Source: JAPLDB01 sp964356415 (GTDB taxonomy: Bacteria > Bacteroidota > Bacteroidia > AKYH767-A > 2013-40CM-41-45). From it: a stretch of 33,002 bases of DNA. The notes below the pieces were generated by a model. It worked only from the letters and a program-made list of their open reading frames with translations. It was not told the origin of the DNA and made no database searches. Numbering within the stretch: position 1 is the stretch's first letter; each line of letters starts with the position of its first letter. Below are positions 1 through 7,381 of the stretch, in pieces. Position numbers and translations under genes: made by a program. The stretch spans positions 1 through 33,002 of the forward strand of contig CAYHHK010000036.1 in NCBI GenBank assembly GCA_964356415.1. Reading direction: 5' to 3'.

Positions 1-94
1 CCCGTTTTTACCGGGACTATAAATCATATTTAGCAAAGTAATTTGGCGGCAGGAAACCCAGGAAACAATTATGATAATTTCCTAAACATCTGCC

Positions 95-652
95 ATGACA
101 AAACAAACATTAATAATAAAAGAGGAAAATATTGCCCAACAGATCTATTTCATCCGTGGGGAAAAAGTTATGCTCGATTTTGAGCTCTCTTTACTTTATG
201 ATGTTGAGACAAAAGCATTGAAACGTGCGGTGAGAAGGAACATGGACATCTTTCCCGGGGATTTCATGTTTGAACTCAATCCTGGTGAGTGGGATAACTT
301 GAGGAGCCAATTTGGCACCTCAAGATGGGGAGGTACAAGATATGCACCGATGGCCTTTACCGAACAAGGTGTTGCTATGCTTTCCGGTGTTTTAAAAAGC
401 AAACGGGCACGGGACGTAAATGTCTCCATCATGCGCACTTTTGTGAGAATGCGTAAGCTACTTGAAACACATAAAGAACTTGCTACGCAGTTTAAAAAAT
501 TAGAAAGTCGCCTTGATAAAAATGACGAAGCCATTGAGACAATCTTCGAAGCCATTCGTCAACTGATGCAACCGCCCAACCCGCCAAGAAAAAAGATTGG
601 GTATAAAAGCTATGATGAGATGGTTGTGTCTCAGTTTCAAAAAAAGGTATAA
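95..652 (+). CDS. ORF6N-domain DNA-binding protein
   Basis: This 185-residue cytoplasmic protein starts MTKQTLIIKEEN and carries an ORF6N domain over about residues 10-115, recognised by its order: IRGEKVMLDFELSLLYDV, then RRNMDIFPGDFMFEL, then MAFTEQGVAMLSGVL. A helical, probably coiled-coil segment follows (about 120-155), then a basic proline-containing tail (PPNPPRKKIGYKSYDE). ORF6N domains come from phage and mobile-element proteins and are presumed to bind DNA; the role in chromosomal Bacteroidota copies is not established. A second, diverged copy lies 190 bp downstream in the same direction, with a palindrome between them. The pair suggests a duplicated accessory or selfish locus. Family assignment is secure; function is inferred. 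Confidence 0.9.
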   Translation: MTKQTLIIKEENIAQQIYFIRGEKVMLDFELSLLYDVETKALKRAVRRNMDIFPGDFMFELNPGEWDNLRSQFGTSRWGGTRYAPMAFTEQGVAMLSGVLKSKRARDVNVSIMRTFVRMRKLLETHKELATQFKKLESRLDKNDEAIETIFEAIRQLMQPPNPPRKKIGYKSYDEMVVSQFQKKV

Positions 653-683
653 ATTGCTTTTAATGATTTGAGTTCCTTCGAGC

Positions 684-740
684 CTTTGTGCCTTAGTGGC
701 AATAACTTAGAATCTGCCGCAAAGACACTAAGGCACAAAG
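684..740. repeat. Palindromic intergenic repeat with 15-bp arms
   Basis: The arm CTTTGTGCCTTAGTG (684-698) is perfectly inverted at 726-740, with a 27-nt loop. It lies between the two ORF6N genes. The pattern (cacaaag / cactaagg) belongs to the same broad class as the CACATAGG repeats elsewhere in this window. It could form a strong hairpin and act as a bidirectional terminator, but there is no clean U-tract on both sides. Confidence 0.85.
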
Positions 741-842
741 TTTTTCAAAAATATTCAAACTGCGTCACTACCGATGAGATCGCCGAATAGTAGATTGAAG
801 AATCATTGTAAGAAATTCCAACAACAACATATTTTGAATATG

Positions 843-1331
843 ATGACAAAACAATTAATCATTCAGGAAGAAAACGTTCGAAATGCCATCTTGATTTTAC
901 GAGGAAAAAGAGTGATGGTTGATGCTGACCTTGCAGCATTTTATGGAGTTCCAACTAAAGTTTTCAATCAAGCGGTAAAAAGAAACATTGACCGCTTCCC
1001 TGAAGAGTTCATGTTCCGGTTGAATGAAAAAGAGAAAAATTATGTGGTCACAAATTGTGACCACCTCCATAAGTTGAAATTCAGTCAGTATCTGCCATAT
1101 GCCTTTACAGAACATGGAGCAGTAATGGCAGCAAATGTATTGAACAGCCCTGTTGCCATTCAGGCAAGCATTCAGGTAGTCAAGATCTTTATAAAAATCA
1201 CAGAAGTACTTGCTGTTAACAGGGACTTTTCAGCGAAAATAGAATTGTTAGAACGTAAGTTGGGAGGTAGGTTAAATAAGCACGACAAAGAATTAAAAAT
1301 ATTATTCGAAGCCATCATCGCTTTCGCATAG
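843..1331 (+). CDS. ORF6N-domain protein, C-terminus cut by an insertion
   Basis: This is a second ORF6N protein, about 163 residues from the ATG at 843 (MTKQLIIQEENV). That start lines up with the MTKQTLIIKEEN start of the upstream copy; the longer reading from 774 adds 23 residues without family similarity. The ORF6N core is intact: LRGKRVMVDADLAAFYGV, KRNIDRFPEEFMFRL, YAFTEHGAVMAANVL. The protein then ends abruptly after LFEAIIAFA. The expected tail (QLMQPPNPPRKKIGYKSYDE) is still encoded downstream, from 1352, in another frame after a 35-bp insert. The DNA-binding domain may still be functional; the tail is lost. Confidence 0.8.
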   Translation: MTKQLIIQEENVRNAILILRGKRVMVDADLAAFYGVPTKVFNQAVKRNIDRFPEEFMFRLNEKEKNYVVTNCDHLHKLKFSQYLPYAFTEHGAVMAANVLNSPVAIQASIQVVKIFIKITEVLAVNRDFSAKIELLERKLGGRLNKHDKELKILFEAIIAFA

Positions 1332-1351
1332 CTTCAGCGGAGCAAAGCAGC
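1317..1351. repeat. 35-bp palindromic insert with in-frame stop
   Basis: Compared with the upstream ORF6N gene, 35 bases replace 3 between the codons for FEAI and QLMQ. The insert can fold: GCTTT pairs with AAAGC, and CGC with GCG. It brings an in-frame TAG and shifts the frame by a net 32 bases. It looks like a small mobile palindrome, or the footprint of one. Confidence 0.6.
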
Positions 1352-1486
1352 CAATTGATGCAGCCGCCAAATCCGCCACGAAAAAAGATCGGTTACAAAA
1401 GTTACGACGAGTCTGAAAATAGAATTGAATCACCCGGTTATTGGAATTTCATTCTGAAATTTGGTACCACAGATCCTATTCAATAA
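1352..1486 (+). pseudogene. Orphaned 3' end of the second ORF6N gene
   Basis: From 1352 the sequence reads QLMQPPNPPRKKIGYKSYDE, nearly identical to the C-terminus of the ORF6N protein at 95-652. It then runs on for about 20 residues to a TAA at 1484-1486. No start codon or promoter serves it. It is the disconnected tail of the gene at 843-1331, which shows that gene was once full length. Confidence 0.75.
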
Positions 1487-1503
1487 ACCGGTAATAATTT
1501 AAA

Positions 1504-2022
1504 TCACTTCCTTCTCCCGGCGCCATACGTACTGAGCTTTCCCATCAGTTCCTTCCTGGCATTGTGAATGCGTACCTTTACTGTACCGAGAGGGATTTGT
1601 AATTGTTCGGCGATCTCCTCGTACTTGTAGCCTGTATAACTCAGCATAAAAGGCGTGCGGAGGTTATCCGACAACTGCCCTACAGCTTGGGTAATATCTT
1701 TCATGACCAATGAACCTTCGCCTACATTACCGGTAGAAATAGACGCTGAGTTAATGTAGAACTGATTATCAGTATCATCATTAAATATCTTGCTCTTCAT
1801 CGCCCGGCGGTATTTATTGATGAAGATATTTTTCATAATGGTAAACAACCAGCCTTTCAGGTTAGTTCCTTCCTGAAACTTTTCTGCATTGGTCATTGCT
1901 TTCAGCATGGTGTCCTGTACAAGGTCCTGTGCTTCTTCAGTGTCCTGGGTGAGCTTTACAGCAAATCTTTTTAGAGGAGTTGAGTGCTCGGTAACGATCT
2001 GGTTGAAATTTGTTTGTTCCAT
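1504..2022 (-). CDS. ECF-type RNA polymerase sigma factor
   Basis: This 172-residue sigma-70 family factor has only regions 2 and 4. Region 2 covers about residues 10-75, with the core-binding part DTEEAQDLVQDTMLKAM and the -10 recognition part LKGWLFTIMKNIFINKYRR. Region 4 covers about 115-165 and ends in the helix-turn-helix YKYEEIAEQLQIPLGTVKVR. No anti-sigma gene is adjacent. It lies downstream of, and in the same direction as, a CarH/LitR-type MerR regulator; in many Bacteroidota such a pair heads carotenoid clusters, but no crt genes are present here. Its promoter carries the TTGTTTAA-N16-TTAAACAA inverted repeat, so it is likely a target of that regulator. The family call is firm; the regulon is inferred. 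Confidence 0.92.
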   Translation of the reverse strand: MEQTNFNQIVTEHSTPLKRFAVKLTQDTEEAQDLVQDTMLKAMTNAEKFQEGTNLKGWLFTIMKNIFINKYRRAMKSKIFNDDTDNQFYINSASISTGNVGEGSLVMKDITQAVGQLSDNLRTPFMLSYTGYKYEEIAEQLQIPLGTVKVRIHNARKELMGKLSTYGAGRRK

Positions 2023-2041
2023 TGTGGTTGATTTTATGATG

Positions 2042-2049
2042 CAAATGTA
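2042..2049 (-). promoter_or_regulatory. Candidate -7 element of the sigma-factor gene
   Basis: On the minus strand this reads TACATTTG, an exact match to the Bacteroidota -7 consensus TAnnTTTG, 19 nt before the sigma-factor ATG. No good -33 TTG lies 19-21 bp further upstream, so the promoter may depend on an activator or alternative sigma factor acting at the neighbouring inverted repeat. Confidence 0.45.
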
Positions 2050-2076
2050 AATACTTCAACAATACGCCCGACATTT

Positions 2077-2108
2077 TTGTTTAAGTTTTTAGTTAAATAG
2101 TTAAACAA
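2077..2108. promoter_or_regulatory. Inverted-repeat operator TTGTTTAA-N16-TTAAACAA
   Basis: TTGTTTAA at 2077-2084 and TTAAACAA at 2101-2108 form a perfect 8-bp inverted repeat with a 16-bp spacer, 55 bp upstream of the sigma-factor start. The spacer holds an extra GTTAAA half-site. The same repeat with the same spacer occurs upstream of the DUF4397 gene (5861-5892), and a weaker version lies upstream of merR (3313-3344). It is the probable binding site of the MerR/CarH-like regulator; that assignment is inferred. Confidence 0.65.
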
Positions 2109-2295
2109 ATAAAAATTGGCTTTTTTGCGCTTTTTTGGAAGATATTGAACTGTTTAATATCAAAAACCGCCCATGATGCTGGTAAATCAAACTCTACTTG
2201 AAGCGAAAAAGCCTGCAATGAAAGACCCTTCAGCAAGCTGCGAGGTATCTAAATACAAAAACCAATTGCCTCAGTCGCGATAATTATCGGGACGC

Positions 2296-2381
2296 AGATT
2301 TAATACATTCACGAATATCAATCTGTGAATCTGTGGCAAATATTAGTTCATTCATCCTGCCTGGCCTTAGGCTAGGCGAGG
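2296..2381. repeat. Degenerate palindromic repeat remnants
   Basis: The 375 bp between sigma factor and merR hold no gene. At about 2298-2336 CAGATT and AATCTG motifs are inverted around TTCACGAATATC. At 2356-2381 a second palindrome pairs GCCTGGCC with GGCTAGGC (one mismatch). Both resemble short repeat families scattered in Bacteroidota intergenic regions. Apart from these and the sigma-factor promoter I see nothing else here. Confidence 0.5.
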
Positions 2382-2397
2382 AATTCTTTAGATTAAA

Positions 2398-3279
2398 CTA
2401 TGACTCAAGGAACCTGACGAATTGCTCAGTCGATTCAATGAGCAATGTACCGGCAGGTAAATTCTCTTTTTGTGAAATGGCATATTGACCGGTGAGGACG
2501 AGTTTTGCTCCCGGGAATTTCTCAACTAGGGCGCCGATGTATTCACTTAGCGGCTTTCGTAAACGACCTGCAGTTAATGTCATAAATAGAAAATCAGGCT
2601 GAAATTTTAAAGATATTTTTTCAAGATCAACGAGTGGCGTGCTTTGCCCCAGATAGATGGCAATGTGCCCGCGTGAACGTATCATGTAGTTTGCAAAAAG
2701 CAATCCCAGCTCATGAGTTTCTCCTTCCGGAAGAAAAACCAAATATTTATGCTGGTGTTTCTGACTGACTCGAACCTGCCAGTCAATTGCAACAATCAAC
2801 TTCTGCCTGATAAGATTTGAAATGAAATGCTCATAAGCAGGCTGTATAGTTCCCGACATCCACATCTGACCGATCTTTTTCAGAAAAGGAAATATCACTT
2901 CTGACATGGTACGCTCCATTCCGATTTGCAGGATACTTGCGGAAAGGACACGCTTGAAAGAATCCTCGTCGAGATTGAGCATAGCAGAGGTCAATGCCTG
3001 AAGGTGAACTGTAAGATCATTGCTGTGTGAGGCGTATTCTATTACCCTTGCATTGATCTCTTCATCTGTGAGTTTTGCTATCTGTGAAATACGATGCCCT
3101 TCATTATTTAGCAGAGAAATGTTCAACAGTAATTTCAGATCATCGTCATCGTAAAAGCGAATGTTCGTCGAAGTGCGCTTTGGTTTCGGGATGTTGTACC
3201 GTTGCTCCCAGATGCGCAAAGTGTGGGCCTTGATACCGGTAAGCGTTGATATTTCCTGTATTGAAAAACGATTTAACAT
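2398..3279 (-). CDS. MerR regulator with B12-binding domain (CarH/LitR-like)
   Basis: This 293-residue protein has an N-terminal MerR winged helix (about residues 4-72; FSIQEISTLTGIKAHTLRIW, then EQRYNI). A helical B12-cap region with the CarH signature W-x9-E-H follows (W140, E150, H151), then a cobalamin-binding Rossmann domain with E-x-H-x2-G at 187-192 (ETHELG, H189 the predicted lower axial ligand). In CarH/LitR proteins adenosylcobalamin keeps the repressor on DNA in the dark and light releases it. The key B12 residues are all present, so this may be a true photoreceptor. The residue after the Trp is Met (M141), where Thermus CarH, as I recall, has a His that ligates cobalt after photolysis. 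A degenerate copy of the shared operator lies in its own upstream region, which suggests autoregulation. Confidence 0.9.
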   Translation of the reverse strand: MLNRFSIQEISTLTGIKAHTLRIWEQRYNIPKPKRTSTNIRFYDDDDLKLLLNISLLNNEGHRISQIAKLTDEEINARVIEYASHSNDLTVHLQALTSAMLNLDEDSFKRVLSASILQIGMERTMSEVIFPFLKKIGQMWMSGTIQPAYEHFISNLIRQKLIVAIDWQVRVSQKHQHKYLVFLPEGETHELGLLFANYMIRSRGHIAIYLGQSTPLVDLEKISLKFQPDFLFMTLTAGRLRKPLSEYIGALVEKFPGAKLVLTGQYAISQKENLPAGTLLIESTEQFVRFLES

Positions 3280-3312
3280 TGTAAAAAAGGCGCTTTGCCG
3301 TTTATTAGGTTA

Positions 3313-3344
3313 TTCTATTAATATTGATCAATTCCATTAAACAA
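3313..3344. promoter_or_regulatory. Degenerate operator upstream of merR
   Basis: TTAAACAA at 3337-3344 is a perfect half-site. At the expected 16-bp spacing the other half is TTCTATTA (3313-3320), which matches TTGTTTAA at five of eight positions. It lies 34 bp before the merR start and could mediate weaker autoregulation. On its own it would not be convincing; the conserved spacing is the argument. Confidence 0.35.
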
Positions 3345-3345
3345 G

Positions 3346-3384
3346 AAAAAATGCCCGCATCAGGTTTGATACGGGCATTTTTTT
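3346..3384 (-). terminator. Rho-independent terminator after the DUF4397 gene
   Basis: ATGCCCG (3351-3357) pairs with CGGGCAT (3372-3378), with A-runs on one side and T-runs on the other, so it can work in both directions. It begins 12 bp after the stop codon of the minus-strand DUF4397 gene and separates that gene from merR. Confidence 0.85.
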
Positions 3385-3396
3385 GAGGTCTCTCAA

Positions 3397-5793
3397 TTAT
3401 CGGTTAACGATAAAACTGTTTGACGACCGGCCATTCTTGCTGTTTATACTTATAGCATAAACTCCATTCTCAAGAGTGCTTACATCGATCTTTATTTCCT
3501 GGTTGCCGCTGAATGCAATATTTTTTTCCATTACTATTCTTCCTGTTGCATCCATTACTTCAAGTGTTGCGTTTTCCGAACTCAGTACTTTCACAGGTAT
3601 TGTGATTGACTGAGAAGCCGGATTCGGGAACAGGCTGCCATTGATAGAGATGTTTTTCTCTTCTATTCCTGTGTTGTTGGTAAATGCAACCACTGTTCCG
3701 TTAGGAAGCGCTGCGAACAATCCAAAGGCAGGTCCGTTTTGATTTGCACCCGGTGCAAGGAATCCTGAAGCGAATACTACTGCTGCACCACCGCCCAATG
3801 AACTCAGGTCAGCAATAAAAGAAGCTACAACTGTATTGTTGTCATTGCCCGGTGTAACCTGCAGTGTGTAAGCTGCTGCGGGCACTGTGATATAAGGAGT
3901 AATGTCTCCGTATGAAGCATTGTCAACAATCACACCTGCTCCAACCGCAACAACGTCAACGTTCGGTGCATCACTTGAACCGTGAACAGCCCTGAAGTCT
4001 ACATCAGTTGAAGTCGCTTCTTCACGCATGTTGTCCTGTAGGAACAAAGTGAATGCTGTGCTTCTGCCATCAGGATTAACTGCGAAGCTAGATGGGTTCA
4101 ATACTCCGTTAGCGATCGCTACATAGGTCTGGCCGTTTGTTAATGACACCTGGAAGTTTTTCAGTGTGTCTGCTACTGATGTGCTTGTACCCGGAGCAAC
4201 ACCAATGTTCAGTTCTACTCCGGCTGGTACATCAATATATGGAGTGGCTGTGCGGAATGCGAAATCATCAAGCAAACGTGCGCCGTTTACATATACGTCA
4301 ACACTTGCAGCTCCGGGATCAGCAGCATTGTGGATCACCTGTAAGCGAGCCGTGCTGGTTGTAGGGAATTCAACTACTGTTCCGTTTGGAAGTGCTGCCC
4401 ACAATCCGAACGCTGCACCATTTTGGTTCATCATTGGATCAAGGAAACCTGAAGCAAATACTACTGCTGCGCCGCCACCAAGGGTAGAAAGGTCAGCTGT
4501 GAAAGATGCTACGATCGTTGTATTGTCGCCGCCCGGAGTTACATCAAGGATATAACTTGAAGCAGGAACGGTAAGGTAACCGGTGATGTCGCCATAAGCT
4601 GCATTGTCAACTAAGGTTGCAACGTTTCTTGCAAGTACATCAACTGTAGGTGCATCACTTGAACCGTGAACAGCCCTGAAGTCAACATCAGTTGTAGTCG
4701 CTGCTTCACGCATGTTGTTCTGTAAGAACAAAGTGAATGCTGTGCTTCTTCCGTCAGGATTAACTGCAAAGTTAGATGGGTTCAATACTCCGTTAGCAAT
4801 TGCTACATAGGTCTGACCATTCATCAATGTCACCTGGAAGTTTTTCAGTGTGTCATTTACTGATGTGCTTGTACCGGCAGCAACACCAATGTTCAGTTCT
4901 ACTCCGGCTGGTACATCAATATATGGAGTGGCTGTGCGGAATGCGAAATCATCAAGCAAACGTGCGCCGTTTACATATACGTCAACACTTGCAGCTCCGG
5001 GATCAGCAGCATTGTGGATCACCTGTAAGCGAGCCGTGCTGGTTGTAGGGAATTCAACTACTGTTCCGTTTGGAAGTGCTGCCCACAATCCGAACGCTGC
5101 ACCATTTTGGTTCATCATTGGATCAAGGAAACCTGAAGCAAATACTACTGCTGCGCCGCCACCAAGGGTAGAAAGGTCAGCTGTGAAAGATGCTACGATC
5201 GTTGTATTGTCGCCGCCCGGAGTTACATCAAGGATATAACTTGAAGCAGGAACGGTAAGGTAACCGGTGATGTCGCCATAAGCTGCATTGTCAACTAAGG
5301 TTGCAACGTTTCTTGCAATGATGTCAACAGTAGGAGCATCGCTTGCGCCATGCACTCCGATGAAATCAACATCTGTTGATGAAGATGAAGCATTGCGGAT
5401 ATTGTCCTTCAGGAACAATGTAAATGCAATGCTTTTCCCATCAGGATTCGATGCAAAGCTTGACGGATTCAAAACGCCATTTGCGATTGCAACATAGCGT
5501 TGTCCGGAAGCCAGCATCACTGAGAAATTTTTAAGTGTATCATTCACACTTGTGCTATTTCCGGGAGCAACACCAATTTCCAGCACTACACCTGAAGGCA
5601 GGGAAATGAATGGAGTGGCTGTTCGGAATGCAAAATCGTCAAGCGCACGGGTGCCATTGACATAAACGTCCACAGTAGCTGCAGCAGGATCTGCTGCATT
5701 GTGGATAACCTGAAGCTCTGCATTTGCAGAGGCGGAATGCGTTATGATCGCGCTTCCGGCTAACATAAATAAATGTTTGAGTACTTTTTTCAT
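3397..5793 (-). CDS. Secreted DUF4397 repeat protein with T9SS sorting domain
   Basis: This 798-residue protein has a signal peptide (residues 1 to about 23) and three tandem units of about 228 residues. Each unit holds two DUF4397-like modules, the first opening LQVIHNAADP-[AG]-A-x-VDVYVNG, the second VDF-x2-VHG-[AS]-SDAP-x-VD. A T9SS type A C-terminal sorting domain (about 715-798; LFPNPASQSITI to GVYAISIN) follows, so the protein should cross the outer membrane and be attached to or released from the surface. DUF4397 has a predicted immunoglobulin-like beta fold of unknown function. Units one and two share a 440-bp stretch identical at the DNA level, a sign of recent duplication or gene conversion. 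The promoter holds the exact TTGTTTAA-N16-TTAAACAA repeat found at the sigma-factor gene, so its expression may follow the MerR/sigma pair. Confidence 0.92.
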   Translation of the reverse strand: MKKVLKHLFMLAGSAIITHSASANAELQVIHNAADPAAATVDVYVNGTRALDDFAFRTATPFISLPSGVVLEIGVAPGNSTSVNDTLKNFSVMLASGQRYVAIANGVLNPSSFASNPDGKSIAFTLFLKDNIRNASSSSTDVDFIGVHGASDAPTVDIIARNVATLVDNAAYGDITGYLTVPASSYILDVTPGGDNTTIVASFTADLSTLGGGAAVVFASGFLDPMMNQNGAAFGLWAALPNGTVVEFPTTSTARLQVIHNAADPGAASVDVYVNGARLLDDFAFRTATPYIDVPAGVELNIGVAAGTSTSVNDTLKNFQVTLMNGQTYVAIANGVLNPSNFAVNPDGRSTAFTLFLQNNMREAATTTDVDFRAVHGSSDAPTVDVLARNVATLVDNAAYGDITGYLTVPASSYILDVTPGGDNTTIVASFTADLSTLGGGAAVVFASGFLDPMMNQNGAAFGLWAALPNGTVVEFPTTSTARLQVIHNAADPGAASVDVYVNGARLLDDFAFRTATPYIDVPAGVELNIGVAPGTSTSVADTLKNFQVSLTNGQTYVAIANGVLNPSSFAVNPDGRSTAFTLFLQDNMREEATSTDVDFRAVHGSSDAPNVDVVAVGAGVIVDNASYGDITPYITVPAAAYTLQVTPGNDNNTVVASFIADLSSLGGGAAVVFASGFLAPGANQNGPAFGLFAALPNGTVVAFTNNTGIEEKNISINGSLFPNPASQSITIPVKVLSSENATLEVMDATGRIVMEKNIAFSGNQEIKIDVSTLENGVYAISINSKNGRSSNSFIVNR
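4195..5318. repeat. 440-bp identical direct repeat inside the DUF4397 gene
   Basis: Bases 4195-4634 and 4879-5318 are identical by direct comparison, offset by 684 bp (exactly 228 codons). Divergence begins sharply on both sides. This fits a recent in-frame unit duplication or gene conversion. A short-read assembly could also collapse or expand such a repeat, so the copy number of units is uncertain. Confidence 0.9.
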
Positions 5794-5860
5794 TTTGGGT
5801 AATAGTTTAAGGGATTAGACTTTTTGTTTTGTAAATGGGAATAACATACCCGAATGCTTT

Positions 5861-5892
5861 TTGTTTAACTTTTAATGAATATAATTAAACAA
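5861..5892. promoter_or_regulatory. Inverted-repeat operator TTGTTTAA-N16-TTAAACAA
   Basis: TTGTTTAA (5861-5868) and TTAAACAA (5885-5892) are perfectly inverted with a 16-bp spacer, 68 bp upstream of the DUF4397 start. Half-sites and spacing match the sigma-factor operator exactly although the spacer sequence differs, which argues for selection on the half-sites. Toward the gene, both promoters go on with A-rich sequence and then CGGG followed by a TAT-rich stretch. Confidence 0.65.
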
Positions 5893-6193
5893 TATTATTT
5901 TGTTGAATTTCAGGCCAGTTTATGGCTGATTTTGAAAAGAAATCAAAGAGTGGGTAAGAAAAAGTTAAACAGAAGCCGGAACCTGAAAAGAAAAATCAGG
6001 CTCAGATTTTCTCGGGCCGGCAAAAAAGTGTTGCCAAAAACGGCAAAAAATACCCGGTCCGGTGCAAACCGGTTAGGTTGAATTATAAGCAGGAAAAGAA
6101 GGTGTTTATTTCCTCTTAGTAAGGCTCAGAAGAAAAGAAAAACGAATAAAATCTTTCGGGGAAGATAAAAAGATCAGAATTCATGACTGTATA
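5893..6193. other. Intergenic region without a recognisable gene
   Basis: About 300 bp between two minus-strand genes. A 68-codon plus-strand frame (5875-6081) crosses it, but its product is extremely Lys/Arg-rich, matches no family I know and starts inside the operator. Short imperfect palindromes occur (CCGGTCCGG and nearby). No clear terminator for the operator-side gene is visible. Confidence 0.5.
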
Positions 6194-7105
6194 TTAATCA
6201 GCAATGCTGATTATCCGGGTGCTTTTGCCTTTTCCTGTTTCCAGAATAACATAATAAAGCCCGGAAGAAAAAGCTAGATCATAGTCCTTTTCTCTGCACC
6301 GGGAGGGCAATTCATCACGCATGACCTCAATTCCCATGGTGCTGTAAATACGAATGCCGGTTTTTCCATCACTGATATTGTCAAGACGGATCCTGAATTT
6401 TCCTGTAGAAGGATTTGGAAATATTTCTATCTCTTGAACCCGATCAGAATTATTTGAGTTGATAAGCCCTGACAAATCATATTTCAGGATGCCTATGTTT
6501 GAAGTTTCAAACTGGAATGAAGAATCTATTCTTTCCCATAAAACACTTCCTGATGAATCCATGCAGGTTAATGAAAGGCATACAAAAGGGAATGCGTCCC
6601 AGTGGGAGGCAACAACAATTCGTTCATTTACAAGTAAAGCAAAATCCTGCACATCATATATAGGGAAAGTAGTACTGCTGTCAGGAACAAAAAAACGCCT
6701 GACACCAAAAGCGGTATCAAATTTTGCAACAACGATTTTACTTACAGGAAGCGAATCATTGGTGAGGGTTGCCGCGGAATAAATATGTGCATTGCCATCG
6801 TAAATTATTTTCCTGTATCCAAAACCAATTACCGAAGTATCTTCCTGAAGCAACATCCCTGATGCATCTGTCAGAAGAAGTGTGTTTTTGCGTGAACCAG
6901 TCGTAGCGGTGTAAACCCCGGCTGTAACAGCGTTCCCCGACGGAAGTGAAACAATACTGTTGCCGGATGATTCGTAGTTCCCGACAGGATTGTAAGAATA
7001 AGTCCAGGTTCGTAACAACTGTGATTTTGCATTGCTGCTAAATAGCATTATTACGATTATATAAAAAGTTGTTTTACGGCAATGAAAAATCCTAAAGGCA
7101 TTCAT
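6194..7105 (-). CDS. Secreted T9SS type A sorting-domain protein
   Basis: This 303-residue protein has an N-terminal signal peptide (hydrophobic segment about residues 13-28, ending AKS). A beta-rich central region follows with propeller-like phrases (NSIVSLPSGNAVTAGVY, KIVVAKFDTAFGVRRFF), and a T9SS sorting domain spans about 222-303 (IEIFPNPSTGKFRIRL to GLYYVILETGKGKS). The propeller-like part is short for this kind of protein; the related-looking protein at 16508-18109 has 533 residues. It is expected to be exported to the cell surface. Its function cannot be told from the sequence. It stands alone, upstream of an operator-controlled gene in the same direction but 400 bp away. Confidence 0.85.
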   Translation of the reverse strand: MNAFRIFHCRKTTFYIIVIMLFSSNAKSQLLRTWTYSYNPVGNYESSGNSIVSLPSGNAVTAGVYTATTGSRKNTLLLTDASGMLLQEDTSVIGFGYRKIIYDGNAHIYSAATLTNDSLPVSKIVVAKFDTAFGVRRFFVPDSSTTFPIYDVQDFALLVNERIVVASHWDAFPFVCLSLTCMDSSGSVLWERIDSSFQFETSNIGILKYDLSGLINSNNSDRVQEIEIFPNPSTGKFRIRLDNISDGKTGIRIYSTMGIEVMRDELPSRCREKDYDLAFSSGLYYVILETGKGKSTRIISIAD

Positions 7106-7140
7106 GTATTTCGGAGATTAAGAGGTGGAAATTAAAAAAC

Positions 7141-7148
7141 CAAAACTA
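7141..7148 (-). promoter_or_regulatory. Candidate -7 element of the gene at 6194-7105
   Basis: The minus strand reads TAGTTTTG, an exact TAnnTTTG match, about 35 nt before the start codon. A clear -33 TTG at 19-21 bp upstream is missing, so support is moderate. Confidence 0.35.
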
Positions 7149-7381
7149 AGCTTTAATCAATTATTAAAACAGGGATACAAGATGCTTGTAGTGCTTCAGT
7201 TTGGAAATTAACATTTGCAGTTTGGTGTTATTTGTTTTCACGCTGATCAAAAAGGATCTTGTGTGATGGCAACCTTTAGAAGGAGTGCGAGCATGAAATA
7301 AAAATTCATCGGGGAATATTTCTCCAACCACTGATATCATTAAAACAAAATGAATAGAGAATAAACAATGGCCTGCCAGGG

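Noticed and set aside
4137..5497. Several plus-strand frames of 69-129 codons inside the DUF4397 gene
   Set aside because: Antisense shadows of the repeated coding sequence; duplicated because the gene is duplicated there.
5875..6081. 68-codon plus-strand frame
   Set aside because: Highly Lys/Arg-rich, starts within an operator upstream of a minus-strand gene, no recognisable domain.
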